A stretch of 64,000 nucleotides of DNA from Salinarimonas chemoclinalis (GTDB taxonomy: Bacteria; Pseudomonadota; Alphaproteobacteria; Rhizobiales; Beijerinckiaceae). Below, piece after piece: positions 50,951 through 61,323 of this stretch. The stretch is taken from the NCBI RefSeq assembly GCF_041514305.1, contig NZ_JBGMWH010000008.1, positions 1-64,000 on the forward strand. Reading direction: 5' to 3'. Positions within the stretch are counted from its first letter, which is position 1. The number at the start of each line of letters is the position of its first letter. The translations under genes were made by a program, and so were the position numbers. The notes under the pieces were generated by a model that worked only from the letters and a program-made list of their open reading frames with translations, was not told the origin of the DNA and searched no databases.

Positions 50951-51430
50951 TCAATTGTCGACCCGGAACTGCTCGTGGCAGGTCCGGCAGGACTGCGTCG
51001 CGGTGCCGAGCGCGGCCTGGAAGCTCGCCTGGTCCGTCGTCGCCGCGAGGCCCGCGGCAGAGCGCTCGCCGAACTCGACGAACAGCGCCTCGAAGCCGCC
51101 CTTGTCCTCCCAGATCACGGCGGCGGCCTCCGTGCCCCCGCCGGACTCCGAGCCCTCGGGAAACAGCCCGGGCATGCGCTCGGCCGCGTCGACGTAGACG
51201 GCGAAGGTCTCGCGGGCGGCGTCGAGGTCGAAGGGCGCCTCGCCGCGGACCATCCGCACGCCGGTGCGGGTCGCGTCGCCGACGCCCTTCATGATCTCCT
51301 GGCGCTCGGCGATCGGGTCGCCCTGCGCGAGGGCGCCCGGCGCGAAGAGCACGGGGGCGAGGGCGACGGGCGCGGCGAGGAGGAGGGCGAGGCCGGTCAC
51401 GGCGGCGATGCGGGTCGGGTCGAGCGTCAC
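50951..51430 (-). CDS. Cytochrome c' family protein
   Basis: 159-residue protein with a signal peptide (about residues 1-36, ending GALAQ), a four-helix cytochrome c' fold and a single C-terminal haem site CRTCH near residue 150. Cytochromes c' bind NO and other gases or act in electron transfer. First gene of a two-gene operon with the dihaem cytochrome. Confidence 0.9.
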   Translation of the reverse strand: MTLDPTRIAAVTGLALLLAAPVALAPVLFAPGALAQGDPIAERQEIMKGVGDATRTGVRMVRGEAPFDLDAARETFAVYVDAAERMPGLFPEGSESGGGTEAAAVIWEDKGGFEALFVEFGERSAAGLAATTDQASFQAALGTATQSCRTCHEQFRVDN

Positions 51431-51560
51431 GGGGTCCCCCTCGGGCTGGCGCGTCCGGCACAGTCCCCCTGGGAGTGTCCGGATCGGAATGTCGCTAGGG
51501 AGGATAGCGCGGCTTTCCGCCGCGGACAGCCCCGCGTCGCGCCTTCGTGGGCCGCTTCAC

Positions 51561-51588
51561 GGGCCGGTCACGCGAGTGTGATCGGCCC
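51561..51588 (-). terminator. Hairpin after the polysaccharide operon
   Basis: Arms 51561-51571 and 51578-51588 form an 11-bp stem with one G-T pair and a 6-base loop, starting 8 bases after the epimerase stop on the minus strand. No U tract follows. It likely ends the glycosyltransferase-epimerase transcript. Confidence 0.55.
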
Positions 51589-51596
51589 GCTCGTCC

Positions 51597-52643
<1,047 letters not shown>

Positions 52644-52738
52644 ACGGCGTCACCTTCCTGAAGATCACCGATCCCATGTGGTATCGGGTGGATTTCCTCG
52701 CCCCAACGCGTCGGCCGCAGAGAAGATGCATGCCCGGC

Positions 52739-53848
52739 TCACGGACCGGCGACTTTTTTCCGAGGCGCCGCCCCGCGTGCCGCGCCGGCCTCGGCGAGGC
52801 CGGCGACGAACTCGCGTGCGCGGGCGGTGCCGGTGTGCTCGGACAGCACGATGGCGCGCGCCCGCGCCGCGATGGCGTCGCGCCGCATGGCGGGAAGCTC
52901 CCCGAGTATCCGCACGACGTCGTCGGTATCGTGCGCGACGAGCATCGCCTCGCCGTCGGGCAGGAGCGTGCCGAGCCCCTCCCAATGATCGCCGACGATG
53001 GCGGTGGCGCAGGCGCCCGCCTCGAACAGCCGCACGCTCGGCGACCAGCCGGCCACGATCATGTCCGCCCGCGTCACGTTGAGCGTGAAGCGCTGGCGGG
53101 CGTAGAAGGACGGGTGATCCGCCGGCGGCAGGTGCGGGATGCGCGTGACGTTCTCCGGCCAGGCGATGTCGTCGGGATATTGCGGGCCGGCGACGACGAA
53201 GCGCTTGCCCGGCAGGCGCCGGGCCGGCTCGATCAGGAGCCGCTCCAGGGAGGGCTGGCGGTCGGGCGAGTAGGTGCCGAGGTAGCCGAGGTCCCATTCG
53301 TAGGGCTCGCCGGTCGGGCGGTAGCGCTCGGGCTCCACCGAGCAGTAGAGCGCGCGGGCCGCGCGTGCGCCGAGCTCGCGCTCGAGCCGGTCGACCGTCG
53401 GGCCGCCGGTGAAGGAGAAGTAGACGTCGAAGAGCGGGATCTGGCGCGCCTCCAGAGATTGCGTCTCGCCGCGCGCGAGCTGCGCCAGGGTCACCGGCGT
53501 ATCGATGTCGTAGAAGGCGACGACGCCCCGGGCGAGCTCCAGCACGCGGTCGATCACGGCGCCTCCGTCGGGGACGTAGGAGCCGACGACGACGGCGTCC
53601 GCGTCGCGGATCGTCGCGGCGTGGGCCTCGAGGGCGGCGAGGTCCGGATAGAGGTGGAACGCGCAGAAGTCCGGGTCGGGCAGGTCGCGATGGTCCGCGT
53701 ACCAGGGCACGTCGCGCTCGAGGAATGTGATCCGGTGGCCGAGCCCCGCCGCGCCGCGCAGGAGCGCGCGGAACGTGGTCGCGTGGCCGTTCCCCCAGGA
53801 CGAGGACAGCGACAGGCCCAGCACGACGATGTCGAGGGCCTTCGTCAC
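52739..53848 (-). CDS. CgeB-like glycosyltransferase 1
   Basis: 369-residue protein of the CgeB family (GT-B fold, spore-maturation-like glycosyltransferases). Visible family stretches are LSLSSSWGNGHATTFRALLR at the start, FYDIDTPVTLAQL, LGYLGTYSPDRQP, and the C-terminal nucleotide-sugar region LNVTRADMIVAGWSPSVRLFEAGA read in adjacent pieces. The GTG start overlaps the stop of the previous gene (GTGA). It is one of three consecutive CgeB-like genes, so together they probably add successive sugars to one acceptor. Confidence 0.85.
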   Translation of the reverse strand: MTKALDIVVLGLSLSSSWGNGHATTFRALLRGAAGLGHRITFLERDVPWYADHRDLPDPDFCAFHLYPDLAALEAHAATIRDADAVVVGSYVPDGGAVIDRVLELARGVVAFYDIDTPVTLAQLARGETQSLEARQIPLFDVYFSFTGGPTVDRLERELGARAARALYCSVEPERYRPTGEPYEWDLGYLGTYSPDRQPSLERLLIEPARRLPGKRFVVAGPQYPDDIAWPENVTRIPHLPPADHPSFYARQRFTLNVTRADMIVAGWSPSVRLFEAGACATAIVGDHWEGLGTLLPDGEAMLVAHDTDDVVRILGELPAMRRDAIAARARAIVLSEHTGTARAREFVAGLAEAGAARGAAPRKKVAGP

Positions 53849-54942
53849 GCCGCCGCTCCCGCGCGGCCCTTCGCTCCGGCGAGCGCCCGCAGGATCGCGT
53901 CCGCCTCCACTGCACGCCTCGCGTAGGTGTGGTCGCGCAGCGCCCGGTCGAGGGCGCAGCCGCCGATGCGCCGCGCGTCGTCGGGCGTCAGCCGGGCCAT
54001 GATCTCGGCGACGTCGGCGCCGTCGCGGGCGACGAGGATCTCCTCGCCGGGCGCGAAGAACGCCGCGACGCCCTCCCAATCATCGGTGATCAGGCAGGCG
54101 CCGGCCCCCGCCGCCTCGAAGACCCGGGTCGGCGGCGAGAAGCCGACATGGGCCATGCTCTCGCGGGTGACGTTGAGCACGGCCTTGGGCGTGACGTTGA
54201 AGGCGTTGTGCTCGCCCTGGCCCACATGGCCTATGGCGCGCACGTTCGGCGTGAGCTGCCACGGCTCCCATCCGGAGCCGCCGAGGAGGAAGGACTTCTT
54301 CGGCGCCGCCGCGGCGGGCTCCAGGAAGAAGGTGCGCACGCGGGCCTCGCGGTCGGGCATGCGGTTGCCGAGGAAGGCGAGATCGGCGGAGAAGCGCGGG
54401 TTCGGCGTCACCGGGTGGTGGGTGTCGGGGTCCAGCGCGTTGTAGATCGGCCGGCACGCGCGGGCGCCGAAGCCCTCGTAGCGGGTCACCACGGGCTGGC
54501 CGCCGCCGTAGGTCATCACCGCGTCGAGGCGCGGCAGCATACGCCGCACCGCGTGGCTCTCGTCGGCCGCCATCTCGGCGAGCGTCGCCGGCGCGTCGAC
54601 GTCCCAGAACAGCTTCACGGCGTCCGCGCGCGCGGCGTCCATCACCGCCTCGAGCAGCGCGTCGTCCGCGTAGCCGACGCCGCTCGCCTTGACCACGACG
54701 TCCGCCTGCGCCGCCCGCGCCGCGGCGCCGCGCAGGCCCTCGGCGCTGGCCTCCCAGACGACCACGCGCGCCCAGTGCGGCTCGTCCATGTCGCGGTGCG
54801 CCTGCCGATCGAACGCGTCCGGCTCGTGGAAGGTGATCTCGTGGCCGTGGGCGGCGAGCGCCTTGAGGAGGCCCCGGTAGTAGGTGGCTGCGCCGTTCCA
54901 GTAGGACGACAGGAGGCTCGATCCATAGAAGGCGATCTTCAC
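53845..54942 (-). CDS. CgeB-like glycosyltransferase 2
   Basis: 365-residue paralogue of the gene beside it, beginning MKIAFYGSSLLSSYWNGAAT with FWDVDAPATLAEMAADE, LAFLGNRMPDREA and the C-terminal LNVTRESMAHVGFSPPTRVF. Both starts and stops overlap the neighbours by four bases. The paralogy with genes 1 and 3 suggests local duplication followed by substrate divergence. Confidence 0.85.
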   Translation of the reverse strand: MKIAFYGSSLLSSYWNGAATYYRGLLKALAAHGHEITFHEPDAFDRQAHRDMDEPHWARVVVWEASAEGLRGAAARAAQADVVVKASGVGYADDALLEAVMDAARADAVKLFWDVDAPATLAEMAADESHAVRRMLPRLDAVMTYGGGQPVVTRYEGFGARACRPIYNALDPDTHHPVTPNPRFSADLAFLGNRMPDREARVRTFFLEPAAAAPKKSFLLGGSGWEPWQLTPNVRAIGHVGQGEHNAFNVTPKAVLNVTRESMAHVGFSPPTRVFEAAGAGACLITDDWEGVAAFFAPGEEILVARDGADVAEIMARLTPDDARRIGGCALDRALRDHTYARRAVEADAILRALAGAKGRAGAAA

Positions 54943-56054
54943 GGCGCGGTCTCCGTCTCGCGGTGGTCGGCGCGCAGATCGGCGAGGATGCCGAGAAGCG
55001 CGTCGACGCGGTGGCTGCAGGTGTGGCGGGCGCGGATGGTCTCGAGCCCGGATGCGGCGAGCGCCGCGGCGCGCTCCGGATCGTCGAGGATGCCGCGCAG
55101 GGCCGCGCGCATCTCCTCGCCGTTTCGCGCGACGAGGTAGTCCTCGCCCGGGCGGAACAGGCCCTCGGCGTCGTCCCAGGGGGCGCAGACGAGGGGGATG
55201 CCGCAGGCGAGCGCCTCGAAGGGGCGGATCGTCGGGATGCCCGGCAGGCTCTCGACGTAGGGCCGGCGCGGGACGTGGACGGTGACGCGGTGGCGGGCGA
55301 AGGCCTCCGGGGCGTCCGCGTTGGCGATCCAGCCGCCGTGGGCGATGCCGGCCTCGTCGAGCGCGGCCAGCGCGTGGGGCGGGTAGCGCACGCCGCGCGC
55401 CTCGGCCACGAGCCCCAGGTCGCGGACCGGCTCGACCAGGAATTCACGCAGCTGCGCGTCGCGCTCGCCGTCGCCCCAGTTGCCGATCCAGATCAGGTCG
55501 CCGGTCTTCTCGACCTCCGGCATCGGCCGGAACAGCCGCGTGTCGGCGGCCTCGTGCCAGACCCGGACCTGCCGTCCCCAGCCGGCGGCGCGGTAGCGCG
55601 CCGCGAGCGTCTCCCCGAAGGCGAGCACGCCGTCGTAGTCGGCCAGCGCGAGCCCCGCGATCGCGCTCTGCGCGGAGACCGCGCGGTGGTGCGTGTCGTG
55701 GAAGAGGAGCGTGAAGGTTCCCCCCTCGCGTCGCAGCCGGCCGATCTCGGCCACGAGCGCGGGATCGGTCCATTCGTGCACGACGACGACGTCGGCACCC
55801 GCGAGCGCCGCGGCGTGGTCGAAATCCTCCTCCCAGAGCTGCTCGTCGAGCTCGGGAAAGTCGCGCGCGAAGCGGTCGAGCGCACGGAAGCCCTGGTCGG
55901 CGACGAGGTTCGCCCGGCTCCAGGCGTCGAAGGGTGCGAGCGCGGTGGCCGAATGGCCGCGCGCCACGAGTTCGCGCATGACGCCGCGCAGGAAGTGCGC
56001 GTTGCCGTGGTTCCAGTCGGAGGTGAGCGAGTGGGTGTGGAAGACGAAGCGCAT
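54939..56054 (-). CDS. CgeB-like glycosyltransferase 3
   Basis: 371-residue member of the same group, beginning MRFVFHTHSLTSDWNHGNAH and with VVVHEWTDPALVAEIG, LIWIGNWGDGERDAQ and GIPTIRPFEALACGIPLV, the last being the usual nucleotide-sugar binding end of a GT-B glycosyltransferase. Less similar to genes 1 and 2 than they are to each other. ATGA and TGATG overlaps tie it to the genes on both sides. Confidence 0.83.
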   Translation of the reverse strand: MRFVFHTHSLTSDWNHGNAHFLRGVMRELVARGHSATALAPFDAWSRANLVADQGFRALDRFARDFPELDEQLWEEDFDHAAALAGADVVVVHEWTDPALVAEIGRLRREGGTFTLLFHDTHHRAVSAQSAIAGLALADYDGVLAFGETLAARYRAAGWGRQVRVWHEAADTRLFRPMPEVEKTGDLIWIGNWGDGERDAQLREFLVEPVRDLGLVAEARGVRYPPHALAALDEAGIAHGGWIANADAPEAFARHRVTVHVPRRPYVESLPGIPTIRPFEALACGIPLVCAPWDDAEGLFRPGEDYLVARNGEEMRAALRGILDDPERAAALAASGLETIRARHTCSHRVDALLGILADLRADHRETETAP

Positions 56055-57232
56055 CACGCCGTCTCGGCCAGGGAGGAGGAGAGCGGGCGCATCGGGTCGC
56101 CGGGCGCGTTCGCCAGGACGTCGGCGTAGACCTCGAGGAGCCGCGCCGCCTGCGCCCGCGGCGCGTAGGCGCCGGCCCGCTCGCGCGCCAGCGCGCCGCG
56201 CGCCTCCCGCAGGTCCGGGTCGGCGGCGAGGGCGTCGATCGCCTCGGCGAGCCCGGTGGCGTCGTCGGGCGCGACGAACTCCGCCGCGCCGTCCCACACC
56301 TCGCGGAAGGTTGGGATGTCGGAGAGCACGAGCGCGCAACCCGCCTGCGCGGCCTCCAGCACGGCGAGGCCGAAGGGCTCGTAGCGCGCCGGCGAGACGA
56401 AGACGCTCGCGCGGGCGAGGGCGGTACGGGTCTCCCGGGCCGAGAGCGTGCCGCGCCCCTCGGCGTGCGCGAACGAGACGCGCTGCCCCCGGGGGCCCTC
56501 GGTCGGGCCGATGGCCGAGATCGGCGTCGACGCGCGTGCGGCGGCGGCGTCGAGGACTTGGGCGTTCTTCGCCTCGTCCCACCAGCGTCCGACGGCGCAG
56601 GCGCGCACGACGCCCGCCGGGTCGTCGCTGCGGGTGCCGTCGGCCGCGGGAGTCGGGTAGCGCGCGTTGTGCACGACGGCGAGGCCGGGGATCGGGCCGT
56701 AGGCGCGCCGCAGCGCGTTCGCGTGGCTGCGGCTCGGCGCGAGCACGCGGTCGGCGCGGGCGAAGCCCTCGTCGACGAGCCGGCGGTTCAGCGCGAAGGC
56801 GTCGGGCATCGGCCCGTCGCGCATCGCCTCCCACCAGGTCGCGAGGCAGGAATGCGACATCGCGACCAAGGGCCGGTCGGTCGCGAGACCGCGCGCCTGC
56901 GAGGGATAGTTCAGGTGCAGGAGGTCGACGTCGTAGAGTTCGGCGACGCCGTCGAGCACCGCGGGGACGCCCGCGAGCGCGGTCTCGTCGCCGGCGAGCC
57001 AGTCGAGCGGATGGTCGAACCACAGCAGCGTCAGGCCCGGCACGCTGCGCGCCTCCTCGCGCTGATCGGCAGCGGGCTCCGGCCCGAAGGCGACGAGCAC
57101 GGTCTCGACGTGGTGGCCGGCGAGCGCGCGGGCCATGTCGACGGCGTGGCGCCACAGCCCGCCGACGGCGTCGCAGGTGACGAGGATCCGGCGCGGGCCG
57201 GGGGGAGTGTCGGGGAGGGGCGCAGGGGTCAT
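56054..57232 (-). CDS. GT4-type glycosyltransferase
   Basis: 392-residue GT-B glycosyltransferase of the GT4 group. The N-terminal acceptor domain begins ILVTCDAVGGLWRHAVDMAR, and the C-terminal domain has the EX7E-like donor motif in SPARYEPFGLAVLEAAQAG. No membrane segment or signal is seen, so it acts in the cytoplasm on a lipid-linked or nucleotide-linked acceptor. Start overlaps the stop of the radical SAM gene. Confidence 0.87.
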   Translation of the reverse strand: MTPAPLPDTPPGPRRILVTCDAVGGLWRHAVDMARALAGHHVETVLVAFGPEPAADQREEARSVPGLTLLWFDHPLDWLAGDETALAGVPAVLDGVAELYDVDLLHLNYPSQARGLATDRPLVAMSHSCLATWWEAMRDGPMPDAFALNRRLVDEGFARADRVLAPSRSHANALRRAYGPIPGLAVVHNARYPTPAADGTRSDDPAGVVRACAVGRWWDEAKNAQVLDAAAARASTPISAIGPTEGPRGQRVSFAHAEGRGTLSARETRTALARASVFVSPARYEPFGLAVLEAAQAGCALVLSDIPTFREVWDGAAEFVAPDDATGLAEAIDALAADPDLREARGALARERAGAYAPRAQAARLLEVYADVLANAPGDPMRPLSSSLAETA

Positions 57233-58530
57233 GCGCGCACCCCGCAGCAGGCGCTCTCCAGCTCCGGGAGCGGGCGGGGCCGCTCGTCTTGGATGTCGCT
57301 GAAGCGATCGAAGGCGGCGAGATAGTGCTCGTGCGCCCGCTCCCAGGCCCGGTCGTCGGGCATCCCCCAGAGATCACGATAGGACGGCGAGGAGGGATAG
57401 GGGTAGAGCGGCACGGGGTCGTTCGCCCACACGCCGCGCGAGATCAGGTGCTCGCGCCAATGGGCGACGATCTCCCTGGAATCGGTCGGCGTGCCGATCA
57501 GGTTCGCCTGCACGAAGGGCACGTGCGCCCGCGCCTTCACCAGCAGCGCCGCGAGCTCGGGCGTATCCATCCGGCACCGCTTGGCCAGCATGGCGCGGCC
57601 CTCCTCGGTGAGGCTCTCGAGCCCCGCCTCGATGGACACGCAGCCCGCCTCGCCGAGGAGCTCGAGCAGGTCGGGCTTCCACAGGTCGATGCGCGTCTGC
57701 ACGCCGAAGACGACGGGGCGATCGATCAGCGCCTCGAGCAGCGCCTTCTGCGGCAGGAAGATCTCGTCGATGAAATAGAGGTAGCCGACGCCCTGGTCGA
57801 TGAGCCCATCGATCTCGGCGAGCACGTGCTCGAGCTTCCGGCGGCGGTACTTGTCCCGGTAGTCGATCTTGGCGCAGAAGGCGCACTCGTAGGGGCAGCC
57901 GCGGGAGGCCTCGACCTCCGCGCCGAAGCCGACGAAGGGGCCCTCGTCGAAGCGGTGGTGGTGGTGCGGGTGGTTCTCGAGCCACTCCCGCGGCCAGACG
58001 AGCGGCGCGTGGTCGACGAAGGGGCTCGCCATCGTCGGCCCGCGCACGACGAGGTCTCCGTCGACGAGGCGCGCGACGCCGTCGACGTGGTCCCACTCGG
58101 ACGTCGCCGCGAGCGCGACGAGCGTCTCCTCGCACTCGCCGCGCGCGACCGCGTCGACCCCGAGCTTCTCCAGCGTGGGCTTGGGCGTCGCCGAGCCGTG
58201 CGGGCCCACTGCGACCGTGCGTCCGCCGCGCCCGTCGAGCGCCGCGAGGAACTCCGCCGGCACGCGCAGCTCCGGCGGGGCGCAGCGCCAGAACAGGTAG
58301 GTCGGTGCCGTGGTCACGACCGTCATGTCCGGCCGGAAGTCGGCGACCGCCCCCGCGAGCGCCGCGTTGCCCGCGCGCATCAGCTGGCCGTCGAGCATCG
58401 TGACCTCGTGGCCCGCCTCCTCGAGCAGAGCCTTGGAGTAGCCGAGCTCGAGCGGCAGATGCTCGTGGCGGCAGCCGAAATAGATCGAGCCGTCGTAGCT
58501 CCAGGCCGGATTGACGAGCGCCACCTTCAT
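57229..58530 (-). CDS. B12-binding radical SAM protein
   Basis: 433-residue protein with an N-terminal cobalamin-binding Rossmann domain (about residues 1-150) and a radical SAM domain with the cluster motif CPYECAFC (about 197-204), followed by FGVQTRIDLWKPDLLE and SIEAGLESLTEEG. Such enzymes often methylate unactivated carbons or rearrange sugars. From memory, proteins of this type occur with CgeB-like transferases and epimerases in a conserved Rhizobiales cassette; I could not check this. The likely job is a C-methylation or similar change of a sugar in this operon. Cys-Cys near the C-terminus (SACCGVRA) is unexplained. Confidence 0.85.
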   Translation of the reverse strand: MKVALVNPAWSYDGSIYFGCRHEHLPLELGYSKALLEEAGHEVTMLDGQLMRAGNAALAGAVADFRPDMTVVTTAPTYLFWRCAPPELRVPAEFLAALDGRGGRTVAVGPHGSATPKPTLEKLGVDAVARGECEETLVALAATSEWDHVDGVARLVDGDLVVRGPTMASPFVDHAPLVWPREWLENHPHHHHRFDEGPFVGFGAEVEASRGCPYECAFCAKIDYRDKYRRRKLEHVLAEIDGLIDQGVGYLYFIDEIFLPQKALLEALIDRPVVFGVQTRIDLWKPDLLELLGEAGCVSIEAGLESLTEEGRAMLAKRCRMDTPELAALLVKARAHVPFVQANLIGTPTDSREIVAHWREHLISRGVWANDPVPLYPYPSSPSYRDLWGMPDDRAWERAHEHYLAAFDRFSDIQDERPRPLPELESACCGVRA

Positions 58531-59618
58531 GCCGTGAGCCTCCGTTCGGGCGTCTGGCGTGCGGCGCCGGGGGCGCCCTCGCGCAGGAAGTCCTGTGTCT
58601 CGAGCCAGCGGGCGAGATCGGCGAGGCCCTCGCGCCAGCCGGTGCGGGCGCGCCAGCCGAGCGCGCGCTCGAGCGCGCGCGTGTCGGCGACGAACCAGAG
58701 CTGGTCGCCCCGGCGCCACTCCGCGTGGTCGAGCCGGACGGGGCCGGCGAGGTCCTCGATCGCCTCGATCACCGCGCGCAGGCTCACCGCGTTCTCGGGC
58801 CCGCCGCCCAGGTTGAAGGCGCGGCCGCGCACGAGATCGACGTGATCGAGCGCCGCGCGGTAGGCCGCGACCGCGTCGGACACGTGCAGCACGTCGCGCA
58901 CCTGCTTGCCGTCGCCGAAGATCGTGATCGGCTCGGCCCGCAGCGCGCGGATGAGGAAGTGCGCGACCCAGCCCTGGTCCTCGGTGCCGAACTGACGCGG
59001 GCCGTAGACACAGCTCATGCGCATCACCGCGGTGCGCAGCCCGAAACTGCGGGCATAGTCGAGCACGTACTGGTCGGCCACGCCCTTCGAGCAGCCGTAG
59101 GGTGTGTGGAAGTCGAGCGGCTGCGTCTCCGGCACGCCGTGCGCCGTGAGATCGGCGTCCGCGGGCGCCCAGCGATCGGCGCCCTCGCGCATCGCGCGCC
59201 CCGACAGGTCGCCGTAGACCTTGTTCGTCGAGGCGAAGATCACCGGCGTGTCCGGGTTCGTGCGCCGAACCGCCTCCAGCAGGGTCAGCGTGCCTGTGGC
59301 GTTGACGGAGAAGTCCTCCATCGGGTCCGCGAGCGAGGTCGTCACCGCGACCTGCGCGGCGAGATGGACGACGCCCCGCGCCCCCGCGATCGCGTCCTCG
59401 AGCGCGGCGGCGTCGCGCACGTCGGCGCGCACGTGGCGCACGCGATCGCCGTGGCACGCCTCCAGCCAGGCGAGGTTGCGCGCGACGCCGGGCCGCGCGA
59501 GCGTGTCGACGATGGTGACGCGGCCGCCCGCATCGAGCTCGCTTCGCGCGAGATTCGCCCCGATGAAGCCGGCGCCGCCGACGACGACGAGGGGGGAAGG
59601 GTCGGCGCCGCCCGTCAC
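58527..59618 (-). CDS. NAD-dependent epimerase/dehydratase
   Basis: 363-residue extended short-chain dehydrogenase: LVVVGGAGFIGANLARSEL (NAD site), FASTNKVYGDLSG, TPYGCSKGVADQYVLDYAR (catalytic Tyr/Lys) and RMSCVYGPRQFGTEDQGW. The pattern is that of CDP-paratose or CDP-tyvelose 2-epimerase-like enzymes, but the sugar cannot be fixed from sequence. GTG start inside the stop of the next gene upstream. Works with the two other epimerases of the locus to make nucleotide sugars. Confidence 0.87.
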   Translation of the reverse strand: MTGGADPSPLVVVGGAGFIGANLARSELDAGGRVTIVDTLARPGVARNLAWLEACHGDRVRHVRADVRDAAALEDAIAGARGVVHLAAQVAVTTSLADPMEDFSVNATGTLTLLEAVRRTNPDTPVIFASTNKVYGDLSGRAMREGADRWAPADADLTAHGVPETQPLDFHTPYGCSKGVADQYVLDYARSFGLRTAVMRMSCVYGPRQFGTEDQGWVAHFLIRALRAEPITIFGDGKQVRDVLHVSDAVAAYRAALDHVDLVRGRAFNLGGGPENAVSLRAVIEAIEDLAGPVRLDHAEWRRGDQLWFVADTRALERALGWRARTGWREGLADLARWLETQDFLREGAPGAARQTPERRLTA

Positions 59619-60730
59619 GTCACGAGCCCCCGCGCCTCGAGGTGGCGGCGCATCTCCGCACCGCGATCGGCCGTCTTCTGCGAGGCGACCCATGCGACGA
59701 GCGGGCCGAGCGCGGTCTCCAGCCGATGCCGCGGCTGGAAGCCGAGGATCTCGCGCGCCTTCACGATGTCCGCGAAACAGTGGCGAATGTCGCCCGCGCG
59801 CGCCCGGCCCAGGATCTCGGGCTCGATCTCGACCCCCATCGCCGCGCCGAGCAGGCGGGCGACGTCGCACACCGTGTAGGCGCGCCCCGAGCCTATGTTG
59901 ATCACCTCGCCGTTCGCTTCGGGCGTCTCCATGGCGAGGCGGAAGGCGCGGGCGACGTCCTCGACGTGGACGAAGTCGCGCTTCTGCTGCCCGTCCTCGA
60001 AGATCGTCGGCGCCTCGCCGACGAGGTAGCGCGCGGCGAAGTTGGCCAGCACGCCGGTATAGGGGTTCGACAGCGCCTGCCCGGGGCCGAAGACGTTGAA
60101 GAGCCTCAAGCCGACGCAGTCCATGCCGTAGGCCGGGCAGGCGATCATCACGGCGCGCTCCTGCGCGTACTTGCCGAGCGCGTAGATCGAGGCGAGGTCC
60201 ACGGGCTTGGTCTCGTCGGTGGCGATCGGGGTCAGCGCCGCGTTGCCGACGACGGGGTCCCAGCGCCCGGCCTCGATGGCGCGCCGATCGCGCCGCGCAT
60301 CGCCGATGCGCGAGCCGTCGGGCGCCCGGTACCAGCCCTCGCCGTAGACGCTCATGGAGGAGGCGACGACGACGCGCGCCACCGGCTGCTCGATCAGCTC
60401 CTGCAGGAGCACCGCGGTGCCGACGTCGTTGGCGCTCGTGTAGCGCTCGATTTCGTACATGGACTGCCCGACGCCCACCTCCGCCGCGAGGTGGAAGACG
60501 CCGTCGACGCCCGCGATCGCCCGGTGCACCGCGTCGGCGTCGCGCACGTCGGCTCTGACGAAGTCGCAGCCCTCGGGGACCGGCGGCGCATCATCGTCGC
60601 GGATCTCGCCGTGGACCTGCTCGACGAGGCTGTCGAGGAGGCGCACCGCGTGCCCGTGCGCGGTCAGCTCGGCGGCGAGCGCGCGGCCGATGAAGCCCAT
60701 GCCGCCGGTGATCAGGTAGGTCTTCGCCAT
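59615..60730 (-). CDS. NAD-dependent epimerase/dehydratase
   Basis: 371-residue extended short-chain dehydrogenase and first gene of the overlapping operon. NAD site LITGGMGFIGRALAAEL; VVVASSMSVYGEGWY; catalytic IYALGKYAQERAVM; GLRLFNVFGPGQALSNPYTG. The last motif is typical of UDP-glucose/galactose 4-epimerase-like enzymes. A 284-base gap upstream, with no gene, should hold the operon promoter. Confidence 0.88.
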   Translation of the reverse strand: MAKTYLITGGMGFIGRALAAELTAHGHAVRLLDSLVEQVHGEIRDDDAPPVPEGCDFVRADVRDADAVHRAIAGVDGVFHLAAEVGVGQSMYEIERYTSANDVGTAVLLQELIEQPVARVVVASSMSVYGEGWYRAPDGSRIGDARRDRRAIEAGRWDPVVGNAALTPIATDETKPVDLASIYALGKYAQERAVMIACPAYGMDCVGLRLFNVFGPGQALSNPYTGVLANFAARYLVGEAPTIFEDGQQKRDFVHVEDVARAFRLAMETPEANGEVINIGSGRAYTVCDVARLLGAAMGVEIEPEILGRARAGDIRHCFADIVKAREILGFQPRHRLETALGPLVAWVASQKTADRGAEMRRHLEARGLVT

Positions 60731-61014
60731 GAACGCTCCCCGAGGACCCGCCGCCGTCGGGGGCGGGCGTGGGATGATGAAGATGCTCGGGCGAACGTGT
60801 CGCCGGCTCGGCGGTTCCGACCTCGAACGCGCAAATCCGGGCGCCGTTCCTCGGATCGCCGGATCGCGCGGGGAGAACGCCCGAGGGGCCGGTCGGACGC
60901 GCGGGCGCGGGCACCGGGAGAGCGCGGGTGCCGACCCGAGGTCGCGATTCGACTCTCTTCCCGGAAGACCCTACATTTTCAGGTGTTCCCGGCTCGCAGC
61001 AGGAGGCGACGCCC

Positions 61015-61311
61015 ATGGCGCGCACGCCGCGCACCCCCGCCGATCTGGCCCGGCGCTTCGGCGCGCGGGCGGCGGAGCGCGCCGGCGAGCGCGGGGAGGG
61101 CGCCGTGCGCGCAGAGGGCGCGATCGTCTCCCACGGCGACGCCTTCGCCCGGCAGACCTATCGCCTGCCGCGCGATCAGGCGCGCGAGACGGCGCGGGAC
61201 TGGTTCGCCCGCTACCCGAAGGCCGCCTACATGACCCGGGTCGAGAGCTGGCGCGTGCTCGACGACGGGCTGATCGAGTTCACCATGCGCCGGCTGCCGA
61301 CGGCGGATTGA
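61015..61311 (+). CDS. Small conserved-looking protein, unknown function
   Basis: 98-residue basic protein with no membrane segment. It has an Arg-rich N-terminal helix, a middle of the form HGDAFARQTYRLPRDQARE, and a possible beta hairpin near the C-terminus (YMTRVESWRVLDDGLIEFTM). An AGGAGG ribosome site nine bases before the ATG makes it a credible gene. It is convergent with rluD, 12 bases away. No family recognised. Confidence 0.7.
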   Translation: MARTPRTPADLARRFGARAAERAGERGEGAVRAEGAIVSHGDAFARQTYRLPRDQARETARDWFARYPKAAYMTRVESWRVLDDGLIEFTMRRLPTAD

Positions 61312-61323
61312 GGCCGCGCGCCC